The notes under the pieces are model-generated. The model saw nothing but the letters and a program-made list of their open reading frames with translations. It searched no databases and was not told the origin of the DNA. Below, piece by piece: positions 1-9,891 of a stretch of DNA of 64,000 nt (position 1 is its first letter; each line of letters opens with the position of its first letter). The position numbers and the translations under genes are program-made. Source of the DNA: Pacificibacter maritimus (GTDB taxonomy: Bacteria; Pseudomonadota; Alphaproteobacteria; Rhodobacterales; Rhodobacteraceae); assembly GCF_003814915.1 (NCBI RefSeq), contig NZ_RKQK01000004.1, positions 237,142-301,141 on the forward strand, written 5' to 3'.

Positions 1-128
1 AGCGCACCAGCGCGCACATCAATCGATATAGAGGTCCCTGTGACTGCAATCGCATCCGCGTTATCAGCCCCGTGTTTTTGTGCTGCATGCAGCAAGGCTT
101 GCGTAAGTTGCGACAGATCTTTTTGCAT
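1..128 (-). CDS. pmbA: PmbA/TldE-family metalloprotease homologue, N-terminal fragment
   Basis: Partial gene running off the left edge of the window; about 42 residues are visible from an ATG at 128. The start reads MQKDLSQLTQALLHAA, followed by an ADNADAIAVTGTSISIDVR-like stretch. This resembles the opening of TldE/PmbA proteins, where an N-terminal helix is followed by a strand in the region before the protease core. PmbA (TldE) partners TldD in a heterodimeric zinc protease that processes peptides such as microcin precursors and CcdA. It lies 57 nt downstream of the DUF2125 gene on the same strand, so the two may be cotranscribed. The assignment rests on a short stretch only; the catalytic part is outside the window. 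Confidence 0.6.
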   Translation of the reverse strand, partial: MQKDLSQLTQALLHAAQKHGADNADAIAVTGTSISIDVRAGA

Positions 129-185
129 ATGGGCCTCGTTATGACTTTGTTTCTTTTGTTTTATGTCATGCAGCGCACAAGTCCA

Positions 186-1700
186 TCAAAATGGCAGTTT
201 TTGTCCGTTCACTGTGACTGACTTGCCTTTTTGTAGCTCAATATCTGTGATGTAGGAATCTTCCCCTTCGCCAGAGCGAGCAAACACGCCCAACAACATT
301 TTCGCGGTCGCGCCCATTTGTGGGGCGACCAAGCCCGATGCTGTAATGGCATTGATCAAGGCAGTGCCGCCTGTCAAAGCCAATGTGGCTTCGCCAGATT
401 TGAAAGGCAGGCGTTTGTTAGATGTTGCTAAGTTATCTACGAAAGTAGCAGTGCCCTCACCGGCCAGAGTGGCCCCTCCGACAGACACAAAAAGATCGTT
501 CAACGACAGGTCCAGCGGTTGAAATGGCAAGTTATCCGATTTGGCCTCTAGCATTGATTGTGGATTAATCAGGTCAATTTCTGAAATCACATTGCCTACT
601 AGGTCAAGGCGCAGTGTGGCAGGTTCATGCGGTAATTCTCCAAGAGCATCCAACATTGACCAAGCGACATCTGGCAGGCGCACCTGTTCGAAAGCGACCT
701 GAATACCAACGGGCCGTGGATCTGGGCTGGCAAGGTATGGTGCCGTTATGCCGAATGTTGCGGATTGGATGCCAAAATCGACTGAGGGAAACGGCACCGC
801 CGACCCACCAACAGTGACCTCGGTCTGCGTCGCACGTCCCCCATACTCCAGTGATCCATCTATAATTGATGTATTTATAAAGGCGTTTTGAACATCGCCC
901 AAGATATGAAGTTGCCGCTCCGCGCTGCCTGTTTTGGTTTCAAAATGGGTTTCGCCCAAGCTATATCGCACATCCCCTTGCATGCTTTCTAAAAAACGCT
1001 TGCGATCTTTGGCGACATTTGCGGCGGTGCTAAACGCGGCGGTAATGGCGATAGGCGCCGAATGGAAGGTGCTTTCCATAGCGACATCATCGGTTGACCC
1101 ATTGCTTGTGACGTTTATCGACTGAGCGCTAACATCAAGGTCCGACAAGAGTGCGCCATCTTTCTGAACTGTTGTGAGTTCACCTTTAAAGTCTGACAGC
1201 GTCATGACTTTTTCTGGCACGAGTGTCATTCCAGATTTGCTTTGCTCATGGGTGACATAGCTAACGGTGCCAGGCGCTACGGTAAAAGTGATATCGTCGG
1301 GCGATCCTGTGGCAATGATCGTGTTGCCGATCGTCACTGTATTTTCAATGTCCAAAGGTGAGATGTCTAATGAGGGGTTTCCCGCGATAGAGGAAGTATA
1401 CCTGCCCGCAGCAGGAAAGGTTATTTCAACAGCGCCACGTTTGAGGGCCTTGAAGCGGATTTCAGGAAAGTAACCGTTCAGCGTGACCAATTCACTGGAC
1501 TGTCCCGTAAATTCAATAGCCACGTCACGCGCAACCAAGGTGTCGCCGTTCTGCTCGAGTTCCGCAGTATAGGACTGCCCGATGCTTTGTCCGAAAAGTT
1601 GCAAGTTTTCCCAAACATGCTGCGGGGAAACATCTGCAAATCCAATGTGGGCAGGTAGCATTAAACAAGACGCAACAACAAACGATGTCCGTAGAGACAT
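186..1700 (-). CDS. DUF2125 domain-containing protein, probably exported
   Basis: A 504-residue protein from the ATG at 1700. An open frame continues upstream to 2099, but that part is antisense to the neighbouring SDR gene and is unlikely to be coding. The N-terminus (MSLRTSFVVASCLMLPAHIGFA) looks like a cleavable signal peptide, and the rest is rich in beta-strand-like, threonine- and glycine-rich segments. Length and texture match DUF2125 proteins of Rhodobacterales, whose function is unknown. A periplasmic or outer-membrane-facing role is inferred from the signal peptide. It precedes pmbA on the same strand and is divergent from the SDR gene at 1813. The start is supported by the signal peptide, with only a weak AGGAT-like ribosome site upstream. 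Confidence 0.7.
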   Translation of the reverse strand: MSLRTSFVVASCLMLPAHIGFADVSPQHVWENLQLFGQSIGQSYTAELEQNGDTLVARDVAIEFTGQSSELVTLNGYFPEIRFKALKRGAVEITFPAAGRYTSSIAGNPSLDISPLDIENTVTIGNTIIATGSPDDITFTVAPGTVSYVTHEQSKSGMTLVPEKVMTLSDFKGELTTVQKDGALLSDLDVSAQSINVTSNGSTDDVAMESTFHSAPIAITAAFSTAANVAKDRKRFLESMQGDVRYSLGETHFETKTGSAERQLHILGDVQNAFINTSIIDGSLEYGGRATQTEVTVGGSAVPFPSVDFGIQSATFGITAPYLASPDPRPVGIQVAFEQVRLPDVAWSMLDALGELPHEPATLRLDLVGNVISEIDLINPQSMLEAKSDNLPFQPLDLSLNDLFVSVGGATLAGEGTATFVDNLATSNKRLPFKSGEATLALTGGTALINAITASGLVAPQMGATAKMLLGVFARSGEGEDSYITDIELQKGKSVTVNGQKLPF

Positions 1701-1812
1701 ACCGATATCCAATCCTAAAAATTTGCTAAAGAGTTTCACGGGATTCAGAGGATGGTCAAGGCTGGAAGCCAACACAAATGCGTAATAAGGTTGATAAAAA
1801 GGTGAGATGGAT

Positions 1813-2568
1813 ATGACAGACCTGACAGGAAAAACCGCGTTGATCACGGGCGCAAGTCGCGGCATCGGCGCACAGACTGCCAAGACCTTTGTTGCGGCAG
1901 GTGCCAAGGTCGCTTTGCTCGCACGCAATGCGAATGATCTGACCAGTTTGATGCAAGATTTGGGTGCAAATGCTTTTGCGGCTCCCTGTGATATCTCCGA
2001 TCCAACTGCTTTGAAATCTGCGATATCCGATAGCGTAGATGCGCTTGGTCCGATCGATATTTTGATCAATAATGCAGGGTCTATCGAACCTATTTCCAAG
2101 CTGGTTGAGGCTGACTATGACGCTTGGAGCCGCGCTATCGATATTAATTTGAAAGCCGTCTTTCATGCGATGTCGATCATTGTTCCTGATATGGTCAAGC
2201 GTGGTGGTGGAACTGTGTTGACTGTATCTTCGGGCGCTGCGCATGGCCCTGTAGAAGGGTGGAGTGCCTACTGTGCCTCGAAAGCAGGCGCGGCGATGCT
2301 GACACGTATGCTGGATCTCGAAGAGCGCAGCTCAGGCATCCGTGCAATTGGGCTTTCTCCTGGAACCGTCGCGACCGATATGCAAAGGCAAATTAAGCGG
2401 TCAGGCATAAACCCAGTAAGCCGCCTAGACTGGGATGATCATATTCCTGCCGAGTGGCCCGCAAAAGCTTTGCTTTGGATGTGCGGAACAAAAGCAGATA
2501 GTCATCTAGGTCAAGAACTACAGCTGCGTGATGAAACCCTGCGTCGCAAAATTGGTGTTATTACATGA
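1813..2568 (+). CDS. SDR-family NAD(P)-dependent oxidoreductase
   Basis: A 251-residue classical short-chain dehydrogenase/reductase. The cofactor motif TGASRGIG sits near residues 13-20, the structural NNAG motif near residue 87, and the catalytic YxxxK (YCASK) near residue 152 after a serine-rich strand (VSSGAAHG). The first ATG (1807) directly abuts the AGGTGAG ribosome site, so the ATG at 1813, spaced 6 nt from it, is preferred. Substrate cannot be predicted. The stop overlaps the region just before the HI0933-type flavoprotein gene, suggesting a two-gene operon. It is divergent from the DUF2125 gene. Confidence 0.85.
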   Translation: MTDLTGKTALITGASRGIGAQTAKTFVAAGAKVALLARNANDLTSLMQDLGANAFAAPCDISDPTALKSAISDSVDALGPIDILINNAGSIEPISKLVEADYDAWSRAIDINLKAVFHAMSIIVPDMVKRGGGTVLTVSSGAAHGPVEGWSAYCASKAGAAMLTRMLDLEERSSGIRAIGLSPGTVATDMQRQIKRSGINPVSRLDWDDHIPAEWPAKALLWMCGTKADSHLGQELQLRDETLRRKIGVIT

Positions 2569-2599
2569 TCGCAATCAGCCCTCACTTTGTGCCGATCTC

Positions 2600-3796
2600 A
2601 TGAACGATATAACGCAAACCGAACGCACGGATGCCTTGATTATTGGTGCTGGCCCCGCTGGTCTGATGGCCGCTGATTTGCTGTCTCAAGCAGGCTATAG
2701 CGTTATCCTTGCAGATGCGATGCCATCGCCTGCGCGGAAATTCCTGATGGCTGGAAAGTCGGGTCTAAACCTGACGAAAAATGAAGATTTCGCGGCATTC
2801 CGAACCAATTTCACTCCCTTGCCCAAAGCCTTAAGGCAGGCGTTGGATGAATTTGGGCCAACAGAGGTTATGACTTGGGCGCAGACACTGGGTCAGACTG
2901 TGTTCACGGGGTCGACAGGGCGGGTCTTTCCTGTCGCTATGAAGGCCTCGCCACTTTTACGTGCATGGCTTTCGCGGCTGGATCAAGCGGGTGTTGATCT
3001 GCGACGAAAGTGGCGCTGGTCGCATTTTAATGATGGGGCCGTTTTTGAGACGCCTGACGGGTTGCGCCGCGTGGATGCTAAGGTCACAGTTTTGGCGCTT
3101 GGAGGAGCTAGCTGGGCCAGATTAGGCTCGAATGGCGCATGGATGACTTCCTTAGATCAGGTCAAAATCGCGCCCTTTAAGCCAGCGAATGCCGCACTGA
3201 CTGTCGATTGGACGCAGCATATGAAGCGCCACTTTGGCAAACCGATCAAGGGTGTTTCGCTGAGCTGCGGACCATATACTTCACAAGGAGAGTTTGTGAT
3301 CTCAAAAGGCGGGCTAGAGGGCGGCGGTATTTACGCTGTATCGCGTGGTTTGCGCGAAGGGCATAACTTATACGTCGACTTGCTGCCAAATATGCCGCTT
3401 GAGCACATAAATAAGAGTCTAAACCAGCGAAAAGCGAAAGATAGCTTTACAAATGTCTTGCGCAAAACACTGCGGTTGGGGCCAGAAAAAATCGCGTTGC
3501 TGATGGAGTTCGTGCACCCTTTACCCAAAGATATCGCCCCCATATTAAAGCGGCTTCCAATTAAAGACGTGCAGATCAGTCCTATGGATGAAGCGATCTC
3601 AACTGCGGGCGGGATTCGCTTTGATGAGATGACGGATTGGTTGGAGCTCAAGCAATATCCAAGCGTTTTTGCCTGCGGCGAAATGCTTGACTGGGAAGCG
3701 CCAACAGGTGGCTATCTGTTGACGGCTTGCTTTGCCACAGGTCGTCGTGCAGCGCTTGGCGCACTCAACGTTTTGCGAGCATCGAAAGACGTATAA
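2600..3796 (+). CDS. TIGR03862/HI0933-family FAD-dependent flavoprotein
   Basis: A 398-residue protein with an N-terminal FAD-binding Rossmann motif (IIGAGPAGLMAADLL, residues ~13-27). The family-typical MAGKSGLNLTKNE segment follows near residue 50. A C-terminal GGIRFDEMTDW...FACGEMLDWEAPTGGY region matches the second FAD-contacting part of HI0933/BaiN-like proteins. The family is flavin-binding with largely unknown physiological substrates. The open frame extends upstream to 2528 inside the SDR gene, but the ATG at 2600 gives the family-typical N-terminus. No good ribosome site is visible, so translation may be coupled to the SDR gene ending at 2568. Its last 32 nt overlap the convergent holA gene. 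Confidence 0.8.
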   Translation: MNDITQTERTDALIIGAGPAGLMAADLLSQAGYSVILADAMPSPARKFLMAGKSGLNLTKNEDFAAFRTNFTPLPKALRQALDEFGPTEVMTWAQTLGQTVFTGSTGRVFPVAMKASPLLRAWLSRLDQAGVDLRRKWRWSHFNDGAVFETPDGLRRVDAKVTVLALGGASWARLGSNGAWMTSLDQVKIAPFKPANAALTVDWTQHMKRHFGKPIKGVSLSCGPYTSQGEFVISKGGLEGGGIYAVSRGLREGHNLYVDLLPNMPLEHINKSLNQRKAKDSFTNVLRKTLRLGPEKIALLMEFVHPLPKDIAPILKRLPIKDVQISPMDEAISTAGGIRFDEMTDWLELKQYPSVFACGEMLDWEAPTGGYLLTACFATGRRAALGALNVLRASKDV

Positions 3797-4787
3797 GCGC
3801 GCGCTCCATAACGGCCATTGTTGGCGCTTTGGAGGCGGAGCGTAAGGTCAAATCCGTATCGGTTAAAACACCTAAAGCCACTTCCAGTTTGTGTAACCCC
3901 CAGCCTTGCGCTTGGCGGGTCATCTTATCACGGCGTGGGCCAAAGATAGGGGGGCGTGCGCGTGCGATACCAGATGCGGCGCCACCTGGGTCAGCTGCCG
4001 CGGCGTGCAAAGCGCGGAAATGGCGCATGGTGAAAATCGATAGGGTGACAGGATCAATCCCTTGGCCTTCGATCTTTTGCATGATTGGTCCCAGTTCTAC
4101 GGTTCGACCTTCGGCGACGATGTTTAGAACATCATCCACTTCGGCTTCGGTCGTCGCTGGAGCGCAGTTGAAGATATCTTCGCTGCTAACAGGCGTTGTG
4201 TCGCCAATTTTATAAAGCGCCAACTTGTCCATGGTTTGGCGAAAATCACCCGGGTCAAGGTTGCGGGATAGCGCTTCGATATCGGTCATAGCATCTGGCG
4301 TAATGTCGCCCAATCCTGACTTTTTCAAAGTGGCTTCGATTTCAGCCCGCGAAGGTGGATCGGTGTAAATCGCTGCTGCATATCCGTTGGGATGTGTTTC
4401 GAAAAACTTGCGTAGCTTGGAGGTAGCTTTCAAATTACCAGCGGTGACAACAACCTGTGCATCACCGACCTGCCAATTCGCCATGGAGTCGATGATCACC
4501 GTGGCCAGTTGTTCTGTGACGTCGTCAACAAAAGCAACACGCGGGCCAGGAAAGAAGCCTTGCGCCTTAATCGCGTCTGCCAGTAATGCTTTGTCTTTGC
4601 GCAACTCAGATGCGGACATCCGCGTGAGGCGCATTTCTTCTTCGCCCTGAGGGCCAATAAGAGATTCGATCAGCTCTTGCCTGCGCAGTGAGATTCGCAT
4701 TGCATCAGGGCCAAACAGCAAGACACCCGCTTTGCTTGGGTCGGGTTTTGCGAAATATCCAGCGGCTTCACGGGCAGATAGTTTCAT
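3765..4787 (-). CDS. holA: DNA polymerase III subunit delta
   Basis: A 340-residue protein matching the clamp-loader delta subunit, which opens the beta clamp within the gamma complex. N-terminal features include YFAKPDPSKAGVLLFGPDAM, the usual delta opening before the Walker-like fold, followed by a helical C-terminal collar domain. Length is normal for the family. The start overlaps the lptE stop by 4 nt, so it sits last in the leuS-lptE-holA cluster. LptE immediately upstream of HolA is a common arrangement in proteobacteria and supports both calls. The 3' end overlaps the flavoprotein gene tail-to-tail. Confidence 0.92.
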   Translation of the reverse strand: MKLSAREAAGYFAKPDPSKAGVLLFGPDAMRISLRRQELIESLIGPQGEEEMRLTRMSASELRKDKALLADAIKAQGFFPGPRVAFVDDVTEQLATVIIDSMANWQVGDAQVVVTAGNLKATSKLRKFFETHPNGYAAAIYTDPPSRAEIEATLKKSGLGDITPDAMTDIEALSRNLDPGDFRQTMDKLALYKIGDTTPVSSEDIFNCAPATTEAEVDDVLNIVAEGRTVELGPIMQKIEGQGIDPVTLSIFTMRHFRALHAAAADPGGAASGIARARPPIFGPRRDKMTRQAQGWGLHKLEVALGVLTDTDLTLRSASKAPTMAVMERALIRLSMLAKR

Positions 4788-5269
4788 TCGCTCGCCGCAA
4801 ATTTGCTTGATGCATCCGTTGCGATTTGATCGGCAAGAATGTTCATCAGGCGTGTCGTCGCATCGCGCGTGGCGGTAACCGATGACACCGTCGACCCCGT
4901 GGCGGAATAGGCTGTGAAACTTTGTGCCGTCCCCGAAGCGAGGATTCGCCCTGTTGTGACATCTGCCAAGGTGTAGGTTGCAGTCCCCGTTATATGGTAT
5001 CGGGTGATTTCTTGGTCTGGCGTGATGCCAACGGATTCGTCATCTGTCTGTACAGAAAACTTTAAACTGTACTGCGGGTCTTGCGGTCGGGCGAAAATGT
5101 CTTCTAATCGGCGCGCAACAGTGTAGGCGTTTCGGTCTTGTGGCGCGTCAATCTGCACGGCCCCGCGCAATTGCGAGGCGGCTGATGTGGGGCCGTAGGC
5201 AGGCTGAAAACCGCAGCCCGCAAGGGCTACGGCGGTGATCATGAAAATTCGGCGACTAAATAACGACAT
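4784..5269 (-). CDS. lptE: LPS-assembly lipoprotein LptE
   Basis: A 161-residue lipoprotein. The signal peptide ends in the lipobox LAGC with the lipidated cysteine at residue 19, followed by GFQPAYGP, which is typical of LptE (RlpB). LptE plugs the LptD barrel and helps insert lipopolysaccharide in the outer membrane. The beta-alpha texture and length fit alphaproteobacterial members. It overlaps leuS by 14 nt upstream and holA by 4 nt downstream, so translation of the three genes is probably coupled. Confidence 0.9.
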   Translation of the reverse strand: MSLFSRRIFMITAVALAGCGFQPAYGPTSAASQLRGAVQIDAPQDRNAYTVARRLEDIFARPQDPQYSLKFSVQTDDESVGITPDQEITRYHITGTATYTLADVTTGRILASGTAQSFTAYSATGSTVSSVTATRDATTRLMNILADQIATDASSKFAASE

Positions 5270-7817
5270 TTACGATACGGCCCGGAACGACGATGAGTTT
5301 CTTTGGCTGCCCACCATCGAGCGCCTTAACAACAACGTCGGCTTTTAGAGCAAGCTTTTCAATATCTTCTTTTGGCATATCTTTGGGCACGGTGATTTCA
5401 GCGCGCCGTTTGCCATTGATCTGAATCGGCATTGTGACCGCCGCTTCGACGAGCATGGCTTCGTCTGCCTCGGGCCAAGGGGCGTGTACGATCAAGCCCT
5501 CGCCGCCGAGCAGTGACCACATTTCTTCGGCCAAATGCGGTGTCATCGGAGACATCAATTGGGCCAAAGTTTTCAACGCAAAGCGTTTGGCATCACGACC
5601 AGCTTTGGATTTGGCGATCGCATTTGTGAAGCCGTAGAGCTTGGCGATAGAGGCATTGAAGCCAAAGCTATCAATACCAAGAGTGACATCAACGATGGCT
5701 TTATGGGCTGCGCGTATCAGGTCTTCATCACCTTGGCCCTGCTCGGGTTGGGCATCAAGCTCTGCCGCCAAACGGTGCACGCGGGTCAAATGCTTGGCCG
5801 ACGCTTCCGCGCCTGAGGCTGTCCATTCCACATCGCGTTCGGGGGGGCTGTCGGACAGTACAAACCAACGCGCGGTGTCCGCGCCGTATTGTTTGATGAT
5901 CTCAACAGGATCGACCACGTTGTTTTTGGATTTCGACATCTTGGCAGAGGGAATCACTTTGATCTTTTCGCCAGTTGCTTTGACGACGGTTTCGCCGTCG
6001 CGCTCTTCCACTTCTTCGGGATAGTGGTAAATCGCCCGCCCGTGGTCATCTGTGCGCTCGGCGTTTTGATAGATCGCGTGGGTGACCATGCCTTGGGTGA
6101 ACAACGCATTGAACGGCTCGCGCGCGCTGTCTGGCAGGTGGCCCGTTTCGTTCATCGCACGGGCAAAGAAGCGCGAGTAAAGCAGGTGCAAAATCGCGTG
6201 CTCGATGCCGCCGATGTATTGATCGACATTCATCCAGTAATCCGCGTCTTCGGCAATCGTGGGCGTGGTTGCACGCGGTGCAGTGAAGCGGGCGAAGTAC
6301 CAGCTGGAGTCCACGAAGGTATCCATGGTGTCGGTCTCGCGCAGCGCATCCGCGCCACATGTTGGACAGGCACAGTTGCGCCAGGTTGGGTGGCGGTCCA
6401 ACGGGTTGCCTGGAATGTCAAAAGACACATCATCGGGCAGCTCGATAGGTAGGTTTTCTTTTTTCTCAGGGACAACGCCACATGTTTCGCAATGCACAAC
6501 AGGAATTGGGCAGCCCCAGTAGCGTTGACGCGACAGGCCCCAGTCACGCAGGCGATATTTCGTCACACCCGTTCCAACGCCATTGGCTTCGCAAAAATCA
6601 ATTGCGGCGTTTACAGCGTCGTCACCAGTTTGAATATCTTCGCCGCTAAAGCCGCGCGTGTAGCGGACTTTGTCGGTTTTCATCGGCACATATGCTTCGC
6701 CTGATTGGGCTTCACCCTCAATGGGTTCAAAGACCGCATTGATCGGCAAGTCGTATTTGGTGGCAAATTCAAAGTCGCGTTGGTCATGAGCAGGACAACC
6801 GAACACAGCGCCTGTGCCGTAATCCATCAAGATGAAGTTGGCGATGTAGACTGGCAATTCCCATGCAGTGTCAAACGGATGGCGCACTTTTAGGCCGGTA
6901 TCAAACCCGAGCTTTGGCGCTTTTTCGATCTCTTCCGCTGTGGTGCCACCCTTGCGGCACTCTTCGCAAAAGGCTGCGATCTCTGGGTTTTCCTCGGCCA
7001 AGGATTTGGCCAAGGGGTGATCTGCTGAAATACCTACAAAAGATGCGCCATTCAATGTATCGGGGCGGGTTGTATAGACTTCGACACGATCTTGGTTGGC
7101 AGGGCCATCGATCAAAGAAAACGAGAACTGCAAACCGCGGGACTTGCCAATCCAGTTTTTTTGCATGGTTTTGACCTTATCGGGCCAATTGTCCAAGTGG
7201 TCGATGGAACTCAAAAGATCATCCGAATAATCGGAAATTTTAAAGAACCACTGGGTCAACTCGCGGCGCTCAACCAAAGCGCCAGAGCGCCAGCCGCGCC
7301 CGTCTTCAACCTGTTCATTGGCCAAAACCGTCATATCAATGGGATCCCAATTGACCACGGCGTTCTTGCGATAAACCAACCCTTTGCCGAGCATATCGAT
7401 AAACATCGCTTGCTGCTGACCGTAATATTCTGGATCACAGGTCGCAAACATCCGCGTCCAATCGATCGACAGACCCAGCGGTTTCATTTGGTCGACCATG
7501 GTGTCGATATTGGCGTAGGTCCATGTTTTCGGGTGCCCGCCTGACGCCATCGCCGCGTTTTCCGCAGGCATGCCAAAAGCGTCAAACCCCATCGGGTGCA
7601 AGACATTGTGGCCCGTTGACGACTTATACCGCGCGACAACATCGCCCATGGTGTAGTTGCGCACATGCCCAATGTGGATGCGACCAGAAGGATAGGGGAA
7701 CATCTCAAGCACGTAATACTTGGGTTTGCTTTCATCGCGCTTGGCCAAAAAAACGTCGCCCTCGTTCCAAGCTTGCTGCCATTTAGGTTCGAGATCGGCA
7801 GGAGAATAGCTGCTCAT
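5256..7817 (-). CDS. leuS: Leucyl-tRNA synthetase
   Basis: An 853-residue class I aminoacyl-tRNA synthetase that charges tRNA-Leu. The HIGH signature (HIGH in [11 protein letters not shown]) is at residues 48-51 and KMSKS ([10 protein letters not shown]) is near residue 620. The inserted CP1 editing domain lies between them, and a typical anticodon-binding and C-terminal domain ends the protein. The frame is open to 7844, but the ATG at 7817 has a GAAGGA ribosome site 7 nt upstream and gives the usual [14 protein letters not shown] start. It is the first gene of the leuS-lptE-holA cluster, 105 nt downstream of the DUF3576 gene. Confidence 0.98.
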   Translation of the reverse strand: MSSYSPADLEPKWQQAWNEGDVFLAKRDESKPKYYVLEMFPYPSGRIHIGHVRNYTMGDVVARYKSSTGHNVLHPMGFDAFGMPAENAAMASGGHPKTWTYANIDTMVDQMKPLGLSIDWTRMFATCDPEYYGQQQAMFIDMLGKGLVYRKNAVVNWDPIDMTVLANEQVEDGRGWRSGALVERRELTQWFFKISDYSDDLLSSIDHLDNWPDKVKTMQKNWIGKSRGLQFSFSLIDGPANQDRVEVYTTRPDTLNGASFVGISADHPLAKSLAEENPEIAAFCEECRKGGTTAEEIEKAPKLGFDTGLKVRHPFDTAWELPVYIANFILMDYGTGAVFGCPAHDQRDFEFATKYDLPINAVFEPIEGEAQSGEAYVPMKTDKVRYTRGFSGEDIQTGDDAVNAAIDFCEANGVGTGVTKYRLRDWGLSRQRYWGCPIPVVHCETCGVVPEKKENLPIELPDDVSFDIPGNPLDRHPTWRNCACPTCGADALRETDTMDTFVDSSWYFARFTAPRATTPTIAEDADYWMNVDQYIGGIEHAILHLLYSRFFARAMNETGHLPDSAREPFNALFTQGMVTHAIYQNAERTDDHGRAIYHYPEEVEERDGETVVKATGEKIKVIPSAKMSKSKNNVVDPVEIIKQYGADTARWFVLSDSPPERDVEWTASGAEASAKHLTRVHRLAAELDAQPEQGQGDEDLIRAAHKAIVDVTLGIDSFGFNASIAKLYGFTNAIAKSKAGRDAKRFALKTLAQLMSPMTPHLAEEMWSLLGGEGLIVHAPWPEADEAMLVEAAVTMPIQINGKRRAEITVPKDMPKEDIEKLALKADVVVKALDGGQPKKLIVVPGRIVNVVI

Positions 7818-7922
7818 GTGTGTATCCTTCGGGGTGGTCATCAAAACGCCGAGCGCATCGGCCCGGCGTGGTCATAAAACGTCTGGGACTGTCGGTCCAG
7901 TGGGGCGGTCAGTTTGTATCTT

Positions 7923-8489
7923 TTATTTGCCGCTGCGCAGTTGACGCGCGCGTGATAGAATAGCGTCTTCTACAGCTTGCACCGTTTGCTCACTTGCGGC
8001 GCCACCGCGGGTATAAAGCGACAGGTTTAGCGTGCGCGCATCAAGGGCTGGATCAGTCACATGGATGGTCGCGCGGTAGGCGCGGCTGCCACCAGGTGGT
8101 GTGCCATATCCTGTAACGATCACGCCTGTGAAAGGATCAGCGGTTTGCACTGGTAAAAATGACAGAACATCCAATGCAGCATTCCAAATGTATTTGTTCA
8201 CCTGCGCGCTGTCTTCAATAGACCCGCGCCCTCCGCCCAAAACGGTGCGGCGCTTGGCTTGTTCCAAAACGATCACTTCGCCGTTCGACAATTCTACAGC
8301 CTGTGCTGTTTTGCGATTATCAACAACAGGCGCGGCGGTGTCTGACGTTTGCGTCCGACTACCAGATAGAGAACCTACGCCGAGTGACCCAAAGCTGCCC
8401 GTGGATGACCCAAGGCTGCCATTGCCACAAGCTGTCAGTGTTAAAGCGGCGCAAAGGCCAAGCAAAGCGGTGTGGTTTAGGCGCGGCAT
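7923..8489 (-). CDS. DUF3576 domain-containing lipoprotein
   Basis: A 188-residue predicted lipoprotein. The signal peptide ends in the lipobox LTAC with the cysteine at residue 21, followed by a Gly/Ser-rich linker to about residue 55. The globular domain contains the conserved-looking KYIWNAALDVLSFLPVQTADPFTGVIVTDYG-like block (here VIVTGYG) and a C-terminal LRSGK. This is the DUF3576 family of alphaproteobacteria, of unknown function but placed in the envelope by its lipobox. The ATG at 8489 has an AGGGA ribosome site; an upstream TTG at 8507 is not needed. It lies immediately upstream of leuS on the same strand, as in other Rhodobacterales. Confidence 0.82.
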   Translation of the reverse strand: MPRLNHTALLGLCAALTLTACGNGSLGSSTGSFGSLGVGSLSGSRTQTSDTAAPVVDNRKTAQAVELSNGEVIVLEQAKRRTVLGGGRGSIEDSAQVNKYIWNAALDVLSFLPVQTADPFTGVIVTGYGTPPGGSRAYRATIHVTDPALDARTLNLSLYTRGGAASEQTVQAVEDAILSRARQLRSGK

Positions 8490-8598
8490 GAGATGGTTCC
8501 CTAACAATCAATCGCGCCAACCGTATCGCCCAAATGCATGATGAACAAGAGCCTTGGCGCGACTTTGCCAGTTCCAAGAAGATCAGCACAAACGAAAA

Positions 8599-8624
8599 GG
8601 GCCGCCCCCAAAAGGAGCGGCCCC
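8599..8624 (-). terminator. Rho-independent terminator of the porin gene
   Basis: A GC-rich stem of about 10 bp with one mismatch (GGGCCGCCCC against GGAGCGGCCC) around a short A/T loop. Read on the minus strand it is followed by a TTTTCGTTTG tail. It begins about 20 nt after the porin stop codon. Confidence 0.8.
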
Positions 8625-8645
8625 AAAATCTAAAGTCTTAACGAC

Positions 8646-9674
8646 TTAGAATTTCAAGTTAAGGATCAAAGAAGTACCTTCGTCGTACTCTTTCTCACCT
8701 TCTTCGTCTTGATCAGCGTAAGATGCGATGATGGATGCGCCGCCACCGAGGTCGTACTCAGCACCAACATAACCTTCAGTTGAGTCGATGTAGCCAGCGT
8801 ATACAACTAGGCCGTTGCCCAAGTCGTAAGAACCTTCAACGCCGCCATCTTCAACGCCTTGAACGTCTTCGTAGAATGCAGATACAGCGAATGCACCAGC
8901 AGCGTAGTCAGCAGACACACCGTATGAGTCGTCGCCGAGTGATTCAGCTACGTAGAATGCACCGATTGTTACGTCGCCAACTGGGTATGCAACTTCAAGA
9001 CCGAAAGAATCTTCGCCAGTTGTTTCGTTTGATGCGTATGCAGCAGTAACTTCAGCACCGGCGAAAGATGTAGACGCGAAGAGACCGTAAAGCTCGTCAG
9101 AGTTGTAGTCTTCTTGGTCGCCAGCTGCGTATGACAATACGTCGCCTTCTTCTTGGTATGCAACGCCAACTGTGTAGTTGCCGAATGTACCTTTAGCTGC
9201 AACAGATGTTTGCGCATCTTCGTTTGTTGCAGGCTCGATGATTGTAGAAACCGCAGCTTCAACACCAGCAACGTTTGCAGTTGCTTTCAAAACTTCTTCA
9301 GCGTCTTGCTCAGAGAAGCCGTCGTTGGCCATATCGCCAGCGCCAGTCCAAAGAGAGTTGGCAGCTGTGTCTGTGTTACCGTAGTAGATGCCGTATGAAT
9401 CGCTTGTCAAAGAGAACAACACGTTGTTGTCAGCGTTGAAGTCTTGGTTCACACCTTTGTTCAGGTCTTCAAGCTCAACACCGTATGTCAAAGATGCTGT
9501 CCAGCCGTTGTCCAGCTCTTGTGACATTTTGATGTCAAGGTCAGCGTCAGCGTATAGGCCTTCAACTTCAGTGTCGTTGTAGCCCAATTGAGCTGAACCG
9601 GAGAATGTTACTTCAGCAGCTGCTGCGCCAGCGAAGGCGGCGATGGCTGCGGAGGAGAGAAGAATCTTTTTCAT
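8646..9674 (-). CDS. Outer-membrane porin
   Basis: A 342-residue porin of the Rhodobacter type. A 21-residue signal peptide (MKKILLSSAAIAAFAGAAAA) precedes EVTFSGSAQLGYND, the usual first beta strand. Alternating aromatic and polar strands with acidic loops follow, and the protein ends in a hydrophobic strand with terminal Phe (SLILNLKF), the Bam recognition signature. It should form trimeric 16-strand channels for small solutes. Codon use is narrow and GC3 pattern uniform, as expected of a very highly expressed gene. The ATG at 9674 follows GAGGGTAACA. The gene is divergent from yggS across a 217-nt regulatory region and has its own terminator. Confidence 0.93.
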   Translation of the reverse strand: MKKILLSSAAIAAFAGAAAAEVTFSGSAQLGYNDTEVEGLYADADLDIKMSQELDNGWTASLTYGVELEDLNKGVNQDFNADNNVLFSLTSDSYGIYYGNTDTAANSLWTGAGDMANDGFSEQDAEEVLKATANVAGVEAAVSTIIEPATNEDAQTSVAAKGTFGNYTVGVAYQEEGDVLSYAAGDQEDYNSDELYGLFASTSFAGAEVTAAYASNETTGEDSFGLEVAYPVGDVTIGAFYVAESLGDDSYGVSADYAAGAFAVSAFYEDVQGVEDGGVEGSYDLGNGLVVYAGYIDSTEGYVGAEYDLGGGASIIASYADQDEEGEKEYDEGTSLILNLKF

Positions 9675-9799
9675 TGTTACCCTCGTGGATTTGAAAAAAC
9701 TTTTCATGCTAGGTCGTCCAGCACATGCACAGACTTTTGGGTCGAAACGTGAGATGGGTCAAGAGATCTGGCTTTACTCGTAACGGTCTGGGAATAAAT

Positions 9800-9829
9800 G
9801 ATGCAAGTTGGTCACACACCTGTTGCATC
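9800..9829. repeat. Perfect 7-bp inverted repeat between porin and yggS
   Basis: GATGCAA (9800-9806) and TTGCATC (9823-9829) are perfect inverted copies separated by 16 nt, inside the divergent promoter region of the porin and the yggS gene. The spacer holds a smaller GGT-CACAC-ACC symmetry. This could be an operator for a dimeric regulator; the protein is not identifiable from sequence. Confidence 0.4.
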
Positions 9830-9891
9830 CCCTGTTAGCTCTGGCCTAAATATACGATTATAGTCAAGTTTTATTGGGGTTTGAGGCCGAT

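Noticed and set aside
1756..2244. Long minus-strand open frame over the start of the SDR gene
   Set aside because: It is antisense to a well-supported SDR with all catalytic motifs.
5889..6452. Plus-strand frame of 187 codons inside leuS
   Set aside because: It is a shadow of leuS, which has both class I signatures.
8735..9398. Several frames on both strands inside the porin gene
   Set aside because: The biased codon use of the porin produces open shadows with low-complexity, arginine- or serine-rich translations.
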